From positions 27,914 through 91,913 of the forward strand of contig JALFKQ010000007.1 in the NCBI GenBank assembly GCA_022774645.1: 64,000 nt of DNA. Reading direction: 5' to 3'. This DNA comes from Mycoplasmatota bacterium. Its GTDB lineage: Bacteria > Bacillota_I > Bacilli_A > RF39 > UBA660. The notes below the pieces were generated by a model. That model was not told the origin of the DNA and searched no databases. It saw only the letters and a program-made list of their open reading frames with translations. Made by a program: the position numbers and the translations under genes. Shown piece after piece: positions 44,901-53,328 of this stretch (its first letter is position 1; every line of letters starts with the position of its first letter).

Positions 44901-45675
44901 TTCTATCAATCACCTCTTTGGCTAAATTTAGATAAGCAAGTGCTCCTTTACTTTTTGGATCATATTCTATAATTGGTTTTCCATGTGATGGAGCTTCAAC
45001 TAACTTTACTAATCTAGGAATAATTGTACTAAATACTTTTTCATTAAAGAATTTGCGAACATCTTCTACAACTTCAAGCCCAAGTAATGTTCTACCATCT
45101 AGCATTGTTAGAAGCACTCCTTCTATATCTAATGCTGGATTAATCTTCTTTTGAATTTGAAGTATTGTGTGTAATAATTGATTAACGCCATCTAAACTAT
45201 AGAATTCACATTGAATTGGTATTATTACTGAATCAGATGCAGCTAATGCATTAACTGTTAATGTTCCTAAACTAGGTAAACAATCTATAATAATAAAATC
45301 ATATCTATCTCTAATTGTATTTAATTGTTGTTTTAATTGCTCTGTTATTATAAATTCTTTATCTTGGAATCCTATTTGAAACAATTCCATTTCTGCTCCT
45401 GCTAAATCTATTACAGACGGAACAATACTTAAATTTTTAAATGGAGTTTTATATATTGCATCTTTTATATCGCAATCTCCAACAATAACATTATATATAC
45501 TTTTCTTTATTTTTGATCTATCTATTCCTAATCCTGTTGTACTATTGCTTTGAGGATCTAGGTCTATTAATAAAACTTTTTTTCCTAGATGTCCTAGGGA
45601 ACTGGATAAGTTAATACTTGTTGTTGTTTTGCCTACGCCACCTTTTTGGTTTACTAATGATATTACTTTTCCCAC
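44887..45675 (-). CDS. parA: Chromosome partitioning ATPase ParA
   Basis: A 262-residue Walker-type ATPase: deviant Walker A NQKGGVGKTTTSINLS, LLIDLDPQSNSTTGLG, and IDCLPSLGTLTVNALAASD. Length is normal for chromosomal ParA/Soj. The ORF reaches 45711, but the GTG at 45675 (GTG GGA AAA GTA) has AGAGAGGT just upstream and gives the family's N-terminus MGKVISLVNQKGG. It precedes parB. Nearness of parAB to the origin in many genomes hints that oriC may not be far. Confidence 0.95.
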   Translation of the reverse strand: MGKVISLVNQKGGVGKTTTSINLSSSLGHLGKKVLLIDLDPQSNSTTGLGIDRSKIKKSIYNVIVGDCDIKDAIYKTPFKNLSIVPSVIDLAGAEMELFQIGFQDKEFIITEQLKQQLNTIRDRYDFIIIDCLPSLGTLTVNALAASDSVIIPIQCEFYSLDGVNQLLHTILQIQKKINPALDIEGVLLTMLDGRTLLGLEVVEDVRKFFNEKVFSTIIPRLVKLVEAPSHGKPIIEYDPKSKGALAYLNLAKEVIDRNGNK

Positions 45676-45771
45676 GCTATTTACCTCTCTATCTATACAA
45701 TATTTTAACATATAATATATATTTTTTAAACATAAAAATATTTAAATAAGAAAAAACTATTTTTCATAGTT

Positions 45772-46713
45772 TTATATTCTTTTATTTGATTTATTTGATT
45801 CATATTCTAAGAAGTTTATAGAAGATGCTATTTCTTTGGTAGAAGGTTTTTCAGTCAGCAATATAAAGTTTAAACTTTCAAGATTTTCATTATTATTTAA
45901 TCTTCTACACATTTCTTCTAAATTCTTAGTTGTTATTATTCCTTCTTTATAATTATGATAATTATATATTGCTAAAGTTTCACAAAATAAATATATAAAT
46001 TGTTTTGAAACATCTTCAAAATCTCTTTGAGCTTTACTAGAATCTTCATTTGTATCTATTAACTCAAATGACCTTTTTCTTGAAATTTCAAAATTTTCAA
46101 ATGACTCTAATATTGTTCTTGATTTTTCTTCAATACTAAGTATTCTTGTGGCTATTGGAGCAAATCTATCTTCTTCAAATAATCCTTTTTCCTTTAAATA
46201 GTCATATAAAAGCATTTCATATGTTATTGATACATTTTCTGTTAGAATAAATCCATCAATAGAACATCCTCTATAACATGTCACATAATGCATAAATTCA
46301 TGAACTATTGAAAACATATCTTCAATGTTATGCTCCATTGGTAAATTTATTGTTAGTTTTCCTTTTGACATTTGAAAATAAGGTTCTTTTCCAAACTCTT
46401 CAACTGATTCTTTATCATCTAAATCATATATATTAATAACACCATTTCTTATTAATCCTTCTAGTAATCTTGGATATCTTGAATTTATGCTTCCTAAAAA
46501 GCTTTTTACTATATTCAAAGTATCTTTATAAGAAATGTAATTTATTTTTTTTCTTTTATCTTCTATTTCTTTATGATTTTTATTTGTTTCTTTTATTATT
46601 GTTTCAGATATGCTTTCAAAATAATCTTGCTCTTTCATCAACAACTTCATTATTTCTGAGTCTCTATGAAATATCAGAATATTTGTAAGTGTATCTATTT
46701 CTACTCTTTCCAT
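45772..46713 (-). CDS. M3-like zinc metallopeptidase domain protein
   Basis: The 313-residue protein carries the zinc motif HEFMH (SIVHEFMHYVT, residues about 137-147) and a candidate third ligand glutamate 24-26 residues on (LTENVSITYEMLLYD), as in gluzincins of the M3 oligopeptidase type. Otherwise it is shorter than PepF-type enzymes, and the N- and C-terminal parts are not recognised. It overlaps nothing but starts one base after the dehydrogenase stop, so is coupled to it. Substrate unknown. Confidence 0.6.
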   Translation of the reverse strand: MERVEIDTLTNILIFHRDSEIMKLLMKEQDYFESISETIIKETNKNHKEIEDKRKKINYISYKDTLNIVKSFLGSINSRYPRLLEGLIRNGVINIYDLDDKESVEEFGKEPYFQMSKGKLTINLPMEHNIEDMFSIVHEFMHYVTCYRGCSIDGFILTENVSITYEMLLYDYLKEKGLFEEDRFAPIATRILSIEEKSRTILESFENFEISRKRSFELIDTNEDSSKAQRDFEDVSKQFIYLFCETLAIYNYHNYKEGIITTKNLEEMCRRLNNNENLESLNFILLTEKPSTKEIASSINFLEYESNKSNKRI

Positions 46714-46714
46714 T

Positions 46715-48103
46715 TTATTTGCTTTCTAGAATATCTCTTGCAGCTACTAAGCCTGTTGCAGCGGCAGTAACTATATTACCTGCTTTACCTGCTCCATCTC
46801 CTACAAAATATATGTCATAATCTTCCAACTTAAATTTACTATTTGTATCTATTTCATTACTAAAAAATTTAATTTCTGGTCCATATAGTAAAGTTTCATC
46901 ATTATTAACACCTGGTATTATTTTATCTAATTTTTCTAACCCTTCCAAAATATTAGTTATTATTCTATGTGGCAATATTAATGCAAGGTCTCCAGCAACA
47001 CAATCCTTAAGTGTTGGCTCAATAAATCCTTTATTTATTCTTTTCCATTCACTTCTTCTACCTTTTTTAAGATCTCTTAGAGATTGTATTATTGGCTTTC
47101 CATCTCCCAAAACATTTGCTATTCTTGCTATACTTTCACCATATAATCTTGTATTTGTTACTGGTTCTGTTAAACCAACTTTGCTTATAAATGCAAAGTT
47201 AGAATTATTAGATTTTATATCTTTTAATGAATGTCCATTAACACAAATAAATCCATAATAATTTTCTTTAGCTACAAAACCACCTGGATTTGTACAAAAT
47301 GTTCTTATTTCATCACTATAAGTGTCTGTTTTAATGAATATAGTTGGATCATATATTACATTTGTTATATCTTCCAATATTTCTTTTCTTACTTCAACTC
47401 TTACACCAATTTCAATACTTTGACTAGTATATGGAATACTATATTTATCTGCTAGTTCTTGTACCCATTTAGCACCAGTTCTGCCAGGAGCTATAATTAC
47501 TTTTGAAGCTGTTATTTCTTCTTTGTTTTCAAATATTATTATATGTTCACTTTTACTTTTACTTTTAATATCTACAACATTAGCATTTTCATATAAATCT
47601 ACACCTTTGTTTTCTAAATAGTCTGTAAAATCTTTTATATATGTTGGAAGTTTATCACTACCTAAATGTTTTTGTTTTATTAAAAGTAGTCTTGCTCCTG
47701 TTTTAGCAACTTCTTTTTTTATTTGCTCAGCTTCATTTAGATTAGATGGATATATTTCACTATCCATTTTAAATTTATTAAATATTTTCTCCGTGTCATC
47801 AATTAGACTATAAGCTTCACTTTCACTCATATATTTGAATAAATCACTTTTACCAAGTTTTGGAATAAAATTCAATTTTCCGTCAGAAAATGTTCCTGCT
47901 CCGCCATATCCCGATAAAATTTGACAAGTTTTACAATTAATGCATTTTCCACCATTAATTTTCATCGGACACATTCTTGTTTCGGCTCTATGTCCTTTAT
48001 CAATTAGAGCTATTTTTAGTTTACTGTTTTTTTCTATTAATTCATAAGCGGAAAATAGTCCAGATGGACCAGCACCAACTATTGCTACATCATATTTTTT
48101 CAT
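46715..48103 (-). CDS. FAD-dependent dehydrogenase (NAD(P)/FAD oxidoreductase family)
   Basis: The 462-residue protein begins with the FAD Rossmann motif KYDVAIVGAGPSGLFSAYEL and an arginine/cysteine-rich region (MCPMKINGGKCINCKTCQIL) followed by GYGGAGTFSDGKLNF. Near the C-terminus IYFVGDGAGKAGNIVTAAATG binds FAD again. These are hallmarks of the uncharacterised FAD-dependent dehydrogenases (COG2509 type). The function is unknown; the Cys-rich loop could hold a cofactor or be redox active. It precedes the metallopeptidase gene. Confidence 0.88.
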   Translation of the reverse strand: MKKYDVAIVGAGPSGLFSAYELIEKNSKLKIALIDKGHRAETRMCPMKINGGKCINCKTCQILSGYGGAGTFSDGKLNFIPKLGKSDLFKYMSESEAYSLIDDTEKIFNKFKMDSEIYPSNLNEAEQIKKEVAKTGARLLLIKQKHLGSDKLPTYIKDFTDYLENKGVDLYENANVVDIKSKSKSEHIIIFENKEEITASKVIIAPGRTGAKWVQELADKYSIPYTSQSIEIGVRVEVRKEILEDITNVIYDPTIFIKTDTYSDEIRTFCTNPGGFVAKENYYGFICVNGHSLKDIKSNNSNFAFISKVGLTEPVTNTRLYGESIARIANVLGDGKPIIQSLRDLKKGRRSEWKRINKGFIEPTLKDCVAGDLALILPHRIITNILEGLEKLDKIIPGVNNDETLLYGPEIKFFSNEIDTNSKFKLEDYDIYFVGDGAGKAGNIVTAAATGLVAARDILESK

Positions 48104-48113
48104 AATAACTCCT

Positions 48114-49931
48114 TTAGTTTTTTTCTTTTTCTAATTCTCTATATGCTACTTTACCAACTAATGTTTTAGGAAGAGAATCTCTAAATTCATATACTGCTGG
48201 TAATGAATATTTTGCCAAGTTTTTTTCACAGTGTTGTCTTATACTTTTTTCTACTTCTTTGCTAGGTTTAACTCCATCTTTAAGTACTATATATGCTTTT
48301 GCTACTTGTACTTTTTTAGGATGTGGAATTCCTATAACTGTACTTGTAAATACATCTGGATGACTATTTATTATTGTTTCAATATAACTTGGATATAAAT
48401 TGTATCCATTTGAAATAATAATTCTTTTTACTCTTTGCTTGAAATATATAAATCCATCTTCATCCATTGATCCAACATCACCTGTATGTAACCAAGTTCT
48501 GCCATCGCTATGAAGTTGTAATGTTTGAATAGTTTCTTCTAAATTATTTAAGTATCCCATCATTACTGTTGGTCCACTTATGCATATTTCTCCATCTTCT
48601 CCATAAGGTACTCTATCGTGTGTACCTACTCTTACTATTTTTGTATATGTATCATTAAATGGAATACCTATTGAATTTTCTCTATATTCACCTGTTGGTG
48701 TTGCACATATTGCTGCTGATGCTTCTGTAAGACCATATCCTACTCTTATTTCAGCTGTACTACCGTGTTCTTTAAAGTATTTATCTACCTTTTCTTTTAG
48801 ATCTTTTGACATAAAATCTCCGCCACTAATCGCACATTTTAATTTTGATAAATCATTTTTACCCATACTTGTTTTAGTAAGCGATTCAAATAATGATGGT
48901 ACTCCACATACAATTGATATTTTATGCTTATGTAATAATTTTCCAAAATCTTTTGGTACAAAGTTAGGAATTAATACTACTCTCATACCACAACACAAAG
49001 TTGTATGTATACATACTCCTAAACCAAATCCGTGAAAAATTGGAAGAATTGCTAATATTGATTCTCCTTCTCCTGATTGCTCTATCATTTTGTGACAGCT
49101 TAAAGCTAGTGCATTAAAATTCATATTAGTAAGTAATATTCCTTTAGGATCACCACTTGTTCCACCACTATATAATATAACAGCTGGATCATCTGCACCT
49201 TTTAGACAAGCAATTTCTCCTTGATAATCATAACCATAATTTAAGAATTCATTCCAAGTCATTATATCATCAGATAATTCTATTTTTGGAACATTTCCTC
49301 TATTTTTAAATTTAAATAAGAATTTTTTAATTGTTTTTAAACTGTCTCCAGCTGATGCAACTACTATTTTTTTAACACAAGTATTATCTACAATGTTATG
49401 TACTTTATCATAAACTAAATCTAATGTTAAAAGAAATGTTGCTCCTGAACCATTTATATAATTTTGTATTTCTTTTTCTGCTGATAATGGGTGTATTAAT
49501 GAAACTATTGCTCCTACCATATTTGCAGCATAAAACATAAGGATTGCTTGTGGTGTATTTGGCATACAAATAGCAATTGTATCTCCTTCTTTTACTTCTT
49601 GTTGTTTTAATGATTTAGCAGTATCTCTTATCATTTCATAGAATGTTCTATATGTATAAGTTCTTCCATAATATTCAATTGCAATATCTTCTGGAAATCT
49701 TGCTACTGCTTCTAAGAAAAAGCCAACCATTGTTCCCTTAGGATAATTTAAATGTGCTGGTACACCTTCTTTATAATATTTTAACCAAGGTGTTCTTATA
49801 TTATTTTTTTTATTCAATTTTTCTTCTTTTTTAACTTCTTTTTTAAATTTCTTTTCTTCTATCTTTTTTAATTTTTCTTGTTTTTTTAATTCTTTTTTTT
49901 CTTCCTTACTCATCAATTTTGATTCTTGCAT
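48114..49931 (-). CDS. AMP-forming acyl-CoA synthetase
   Basis: The 605-residue adenylate-forming enzyme has the P-loop-like ILYSGGTSGDPKGILLTN, GYGLTEASAAICATP, WLHTGDVGSMDEDGFIYF and RIISNGYNLYPSYIE, plus the C-terminal lysine region LPKTLVGKVAYREL. The N-terminal 45 residues are an extra lysine/glutamate-rich coiled segment. It likely activates a fatty or other carboxylic acid. It overlaps the upstream acyltransferase-like gene by 26 bases, with a GGAGG ribosome binding site inside that gene. Confidence 0.92.
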   Translation of the reverse strand: MQESKLMSKEEKKELKKQEKLKKIEEKKFKKEVKKEEKLNKKNNIRTPWLKYYKEGVPAHLNYPKGTMVGFFLEAVARFPEDIAIEYYGRTYTYRTFYEMIRDTAKSLKQQEVKEGDTIAICMPNTPQAILMFYAANMVGAIVSLIHPLSAEKEIQNYINGSGATFLLTLDLVYDKVHNIVDNTCVKKIVVASAGDSLKTIKKFLFKFKNRGNVPKIELSDDIMTWNEFLNYGYDYQGEIACLKGADDPAVILYSGGTSGDPKGILLTNMNFNALALSCHKMIEQSGEGESILAILPIFHGFGLGVCIHTTLCCGMRVVLIPNFVPKDFGKLLHKHKISIVCGVPSLFESLTKTSMGKNDLSKLKCAISGGDFMSKDLKEKVDKYFKEHGSTAEIRVGYGLTEASAAICATPTGEYRENSIGIPFNDTYTKIVRVGTHDRVPYGEDGEICISGPTVMMGYLNNLEETIQTLQLHSDGRTWLHTGDVGSMDEDGFIYFKQRVKRIIISNGYNLYPSYIETIINSHPDVFTSTVIGIPHPKKVQVAKAYIVLKDGVKPSKEVEKSIRQHCEKNLAKYSLPAVYEFRDSLPKTLVGKVAYRELEKEKN

Positions 49932-50787
49932 CTGCTCTTTCCTCCAATAACTCAGGATTGTCTAATATATATTCTAATACTTTCATTGATTTAGCAAAGT
50001 AATATCCATCTGCAATTCTTTCATCCATATTAACTCCAAAATCACAAACATCAATTATTTTTTCTTTTCCATCTTTATCTATTATTTTTGATTTATGTAT
50101 TTGTCCCATTGTTGCTATTATAGAACTTGTACCAAAATTAACTATATTATGGTATATTGATCCAATTTTAAAATTACCCAGGTTTGATAATATTACTGTG
50201 CTATAATATAAATTATCTTTTGTAACTGATTCTGGCAACCATCCATGTCTATCTAAAAACTTTAATAGTCCAACAATTGGAATTCTTATTAATTTAGGCA
50301 TTTTACCAATAACATCTACTACATTATTGGTATTTTCTTTTTTATCTCCCTTTTTACTGTTTCTTATTTTATTAACTCTTGCAGTTATTTTATCTCTAAG
50401 TGTATAAATAGTATCATCTTTATCAACTTTAATATTTATCATTACTTCTTCTGATGATTCTTCAAAACTAATTTTAGCAACAAATGCTATTATAACATCA
50501 TTTCTATCATAAAATGTTCTGTTTGCAACAAATCTATTTAGTAATGGCTTGTTATAAATTGTTTTTGCAAATGCCATAGCAAAAGCATGAAAATATGTTA
50601 ATTTATTCTCAGGATTTTCTTTTTTATATTTTTCTACAAATTTTATTAATTTTGATACATCCATTTCTTTATTCATATAGACATCACTGTCGCATCTTTC
50701 AGGCTTAATATCAATCATAATATTATGTAGACCATCCATGTTTCTTACTTTCTTGGCATCTTTTCTATCGCCTAATCTTCTTTTCAT
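49906..50787 (-). CDS. E2/CAT-superfamily acyltransferase domain protein with altered HxxxD motif
   Basis: The 293-residue protein resembles the catalytic domain of 2-oxoacid dehydrogenase acyltransferases: RRKDAKKV, DVSKLIKFVEKYKKENPENK LTYFHAFAMAFAKTIYNKPLLNRF, and the end SNLGNFKIGSIYHNIVNFGT, GVNMDERIADGYYFAKSM. In E2 and CAT enzymes the last motif is DHRxxDG with catalytic histidine; here it reads DERIADG. No lipoyl or E1/E3-binding domain is present. Coupled with the acyl-CoA synthetase it may form an unusual acyl transfer or lipid-making unit. Start has GAGGTG. Confidence 0.75.
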   Translation of the reverse strand: MKRRLGDRKDAKKVRNMDGLHNIMIDIKPERCDSDVYMNKEMDVSKLIKFVEKYKKENPENKLTYFHAFAMAFAKTIYNKPLLNRFVANRTFYDRNDVIIAFVAKISFEESSEEVMINIKVDKDDTIYTLRDKITARVNKIRNSKKGDKKENTNNVVDVIGKMPKLIRIPIVGLLKFLDRHGWLPESVTKDNLYYSTVILSNLGNFKIGSIYHNIVNFGTSSIIATMGQIHKSKIIDKDGKEKIIDVCDFGVNMDERIADGYYFAKSMKVLEYILDNPELLEERADARIKIDE

Positions 50788-51061
50788 TAATACACCTCAT
50801 CTTACATAACAATTATAAAAAAAAATGTAAAATATTGCAAATAAAGTTAACTTTCGATGTAAATATTACTAGTATTATGTATTAATGTTATTCTTTTATC
50901 AAATTTTTATTTTGAAAGTGAAAATTTTATTATTAATATATGCTGTTATTCAATAATTTATTTTTGTAATATTTTTTAAATATAATATATTAAAGTGTAT
51001 CATAAGTGCTTAGGCTAGGCATCATTTCTTACTTTTTATTTAAAAGTGGAGGTGGTTAATT

Positions 51062-51130
51062 ATGAATAAAAAAGATATTCTTATATTACTTTTAATCGTA
51101 ATTATAATTTTATTAATCATATTTAGATAA
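51062..51130 (+). CDS. 22-residue hydrophobic peptide, candidate type I toxin
   Basis: An ATG with a strong GGAGGTGG ribosome binding site encodes a peptide that starts MNKKDILILLLI, continues with isoleucine/leucine only, and ends IIFR. It would be one transmembrane helix with a charged N-terminus and one C-terminal arginine, like membrane toxins of type I systems. A TATAAT at 50981-50986 lies upstream, leaving a leader of about 70 bases. No sequence family is recognised; a chance ORF or small regulator is possible. Confidence 0.45.
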   Translation: MNKKDILILLLIVIIILLIIFR

Positions 51131-51161
51131 ATAAAAAATGCCTAACACTGTGAGTTAGGCA
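51128..51161 (-). terminator. Terminator hairpin on the minus strand overlapping the small ORF 3' end
   Basis: TGCCTAAC / GTTAGGCA (51139-51161) form an 8-bp stem followed on the minus strand by TTTTTTATTT. It could end a minus-strand RNA made from 51210, or the mRNA of the antiporter gene downstream of it. Confidence 0.75.
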
Positions 51162-51210
51162 AAATCAAAAAACTTGTGATGCCTAGCCATCATGGGTTAA
51201 GCACTTCACT
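51128..51210 (-). ncRNA. Possible antisense RNA (candidate antitoxin)
   Basis: On the minus strand TTGCAA (51239-51244) and TATTAT (51217-51222) are 16 bases apart, predicting a start near 51210 and a transcript of about 80 nt ending at the hairpin at 51139-51161. Its 5' end would carry AAGTGCTTA and GGCTAGGCATCA, the same sequence as the start of the plus-strand mRNA. Existence is inferred only. Confidence 0.3.
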
Positions 51211-51245
51211 AATGATATAATATCATATCGATTATATTTTGCAAA

Positions 51246-52208
51246 CTAGAATATTAACATATAACCATAATATAAGCAAAAGAATAGTATCATTATTATA
51301 CCTTCTCTTCTTGATAATACTTTATCATTTCTAGCAAATAGATATAAAACTGATGCTGCTAGTTGAACTGCAAGTATATCTATCAATGTAAATGATACTG
51401 ATGAAAAGCCTCCATATATTAGTAATGGTAATCCCAGTACTATTCCAATATTAAATATGTTTGTTCCAATTATATTTCCTAATGCTATATCAAATTCACC
51501 TTTTTTTGAGGCTACTACTGTCATAGTCATTTCTGGAAGTGATGTACCAATTACTACTACTGTCATAGTTATAAACTTTGTACTAACATTTAATGCTTCT
51601 GCTAAAACTTTTGCATTATCAACAACCAAGTCACTAGCAAGTATTATTCCAAATGTACATCCAACCGTTAGTAATAAAGATGTCATTATATTAAATTGAG
51701 GTTTACTATACTCAAAGAATCCTTGTTTTGATTTAACAACTGATACTATATAGAATATAAATAATAAGAAGAAAAATATAAATAATACTCCATCTGTTCT
51801 ATTTAATATAAAATCATCAGGACTTCTTCCTATATAATGAGATACTATTGAAAGAGAAAACATTGTTGTAACAACTAAAAGTATTGGTAACTCTTTTTTA
51901 GTAACATCATTTTTTACTTTTATTGGACAAATTATTGCTGCAAGACCAATTATTAACAAGATATTAACAACATTACTTCCAAGTACATTAGCAAGTGCTA
52001 TGTCTCCACTTCCACCACTAATACTTTGAAATGATATTGCTAATTCAGGAGCACAGGTTCCAAAAGCCGCAACTGTTAATGCAATCATCATTTTAGACAT
52101 CTTAAAATTAGTTGCAATTGAACTTACCGCATCTACAAATATATCTGAACATTTTATTAACACAAAAAATCCAATTAACAATAATATTATTGATATTATA
52201 ATCTCCAT
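51246..52208 (-). CDS. Calcium/sodium antiporter (CaCA family)
   Basis: The 320-residue protein has two copies of the Na_Ca_ex repeat: AAFGTCAPELAISFQSISGG with LANVLGSNVVNILLIIGL, and VVIGTSLPEMTMTVVASKKG with LGNIIGTNIFNIGIVLGL. These G-T-S/C-xPE and N-xxGSN motifs bind Ca2+/Na+. It matches YrbG-like K+-dependent or independent antiporters. Start has GAGGAATA. It ends next to the candidate type I locus. Confidence 0.93.
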   Translation of the reverse strand: MEIIISIILLLIGFFVLIKCSDIFVDAVSSIATNFKMSKMMIALTVAAFGTCAPELAISFQSISGGSGDIALANVLGSNVVNILLIIGLAAIICPIKVKNDVTKKELPILLVVTTMFSLSIVSHYIGRSPDDFILNRTDGVLFIFFFLLFIFYIVSVVKSKQGFFEYSKPQFNIMTSLLLTVGCTFGIILASDLVVDNAKVLAEALNVSTKFITMTVVVIGTSLPEMTMTVVASKKGEFDIALGNIIGTNIFNIGIVLGLPLLIYGGFSSVSFTLIDILAVQLAASVLYLFARNDKVLSRREGIIMILFFCLYYGYMLIF

Positions 52209-52271
52209 TTTATTCCTCTATTCTATAAATATTATAATATAGAAATTATTTTTTTACAATTTAAAACTAGA

Positions 52272-53216
52272 TTATTCATCTAGTTCTTCATCTTCTAAAT
52301 TGTTTTTTTCGAACAGTTTATCAATATTTTTAGTCGGTAATAACATATCATTATCTTTATTAATTTTTATTTCAAATGTTTTACATTCATGTGTTAATTC
52401 ATCACCATCTATACACCATGAAGGTGGAACTGCATCAAATTCTAATTTTATATTATCTGTCTTATAATATTTAAATACTGGAATATCTTCTAGTTTTCTA
52501 TGTGTTAAATAATGAACTGCTCTTATAATATCCCACTTGTTTTTTATATCACAAAGTAACACTTCAAATTTATTATCATCTAACTTAACATCATCATATA
52601 TATTATTTACTCCACCAACTCTATTTGAATTAGTTATAAATATAAATGAAAATCTATCTTCATGCGTTTCTCCGTTAACAGTATATTTTATATTATAAAA
52701 TTGTAATTTTTGGTTTAATTGTTTTATTCCATAAATTGCATATGCAAATTTTCCATATTTTTCTTTTAATTTTCTTGGAGTTCCATATGAAATATCAACA
52801 TAAGCACCAATACAAGCTACATATACGAAAGGACTACCATTAAGTAGACATACATCAATATTCTTTCTAGCTCCATTTAATAACATAACCAAATTTTTTG
52901 TAGTACTTCCTGTTAAACCATACATATGAGCAACATCATTTACACTTCCAAGAGGCAGATGACCTAATAATAACGGTTTGCTTCTTTCAATGTTCCCTGA
53001 TATCACTTCATTTAAAGTTCCATCTCCACCTGCACATATAAGTAAATCTACATCTTTTAATTTTTTAGTTATTTCTTTTGCATGACCTTTATATTCAGTA
53101 TAAATTATTTCTACATCATAACCATAATTTTCAAATATTTTGTATAACTTTTTAATATCATTTCTGTTTGTTAATTTACCACTGTTGGGATTGTAAATTA
53201 AAACCGCTTTCATCAT
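52272..53216 (-). CDS. Diacylglycerol/lipid kinase family protein
   Basis: The 314-residue protein has the DAGK catalytic motif AGGDGTLNEVISG and the phosphate loop IYNPNSGK at the N-terminus, and GSVNDVAHM further on, as in YegS/DagK-like enzymes. It phosphorylates a lipid alcohol at the membrane face. The C-terminal 20 residues (DKLFEKNNLEDEELDE) are acidic. AAAGGAATGATA precedes the ATG. Confidence 0.92.
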   Translation of the reverse strand: MMKAVLIYNPNSGKLTNRNDIKKLYKIFENYGYDVEIIYTEYKGHAKEITKKLKDVDLLICAGGDGTLNEVISGNIERSKPLLLGHLPLGSVNDVAHMYGLTGSTTKNLVMLLNGARKNIDVCLLNGSPFVYVACIGAYVDISYGTPRKLKEKYGKFAYAIYGIKQLNQKLQFYNIKYTVNGETHEDRFSFIFITNSNRVGGVNNIYDDVKLDDNKFEVLLCDIKNKWDIIRAVHYLTHRKLEDIPVFKYYKTDNIKLEFDAVPPSWCIDGDELTHECKTFEIKINKDNDMLLPTKNIDKLFEKNNLEDEELDE

Positions 53217-53328
53217 ATTATCATTCCTTTGTATAATATTATTATATCATGGTTAAAATTATATGTAAATTAATGGAAAATAGTCTATGTAAAGAATAAT
53301 ATATAAAACTTTGGTTTATAATATTATT

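Larger units (their letters stand above)
51004..51206. repeat. Long inverted repeat flanking a tiny hydrophobic ORF
   Basis: AAGTGCTTA + GGCTAGGCATCA (51004-51024) is repeated in inverted form at 51177-51206 as TGATGCCTAGCC + nine extra bases + TAAGCACTT. The 21 paired bases are perfect apart from the insertion. Such an arrangement could pair the mRNA's ends, form TIRs of a mini-element, or serve two convergent RNAs. Confidence 0.8.

Noticed and set aside
44000..45750. parS site next to parAB
   Set aside because: No 16-base palindrome like TGTTTCACGTGAAACA was found by eye, although a systematic search was not possible.
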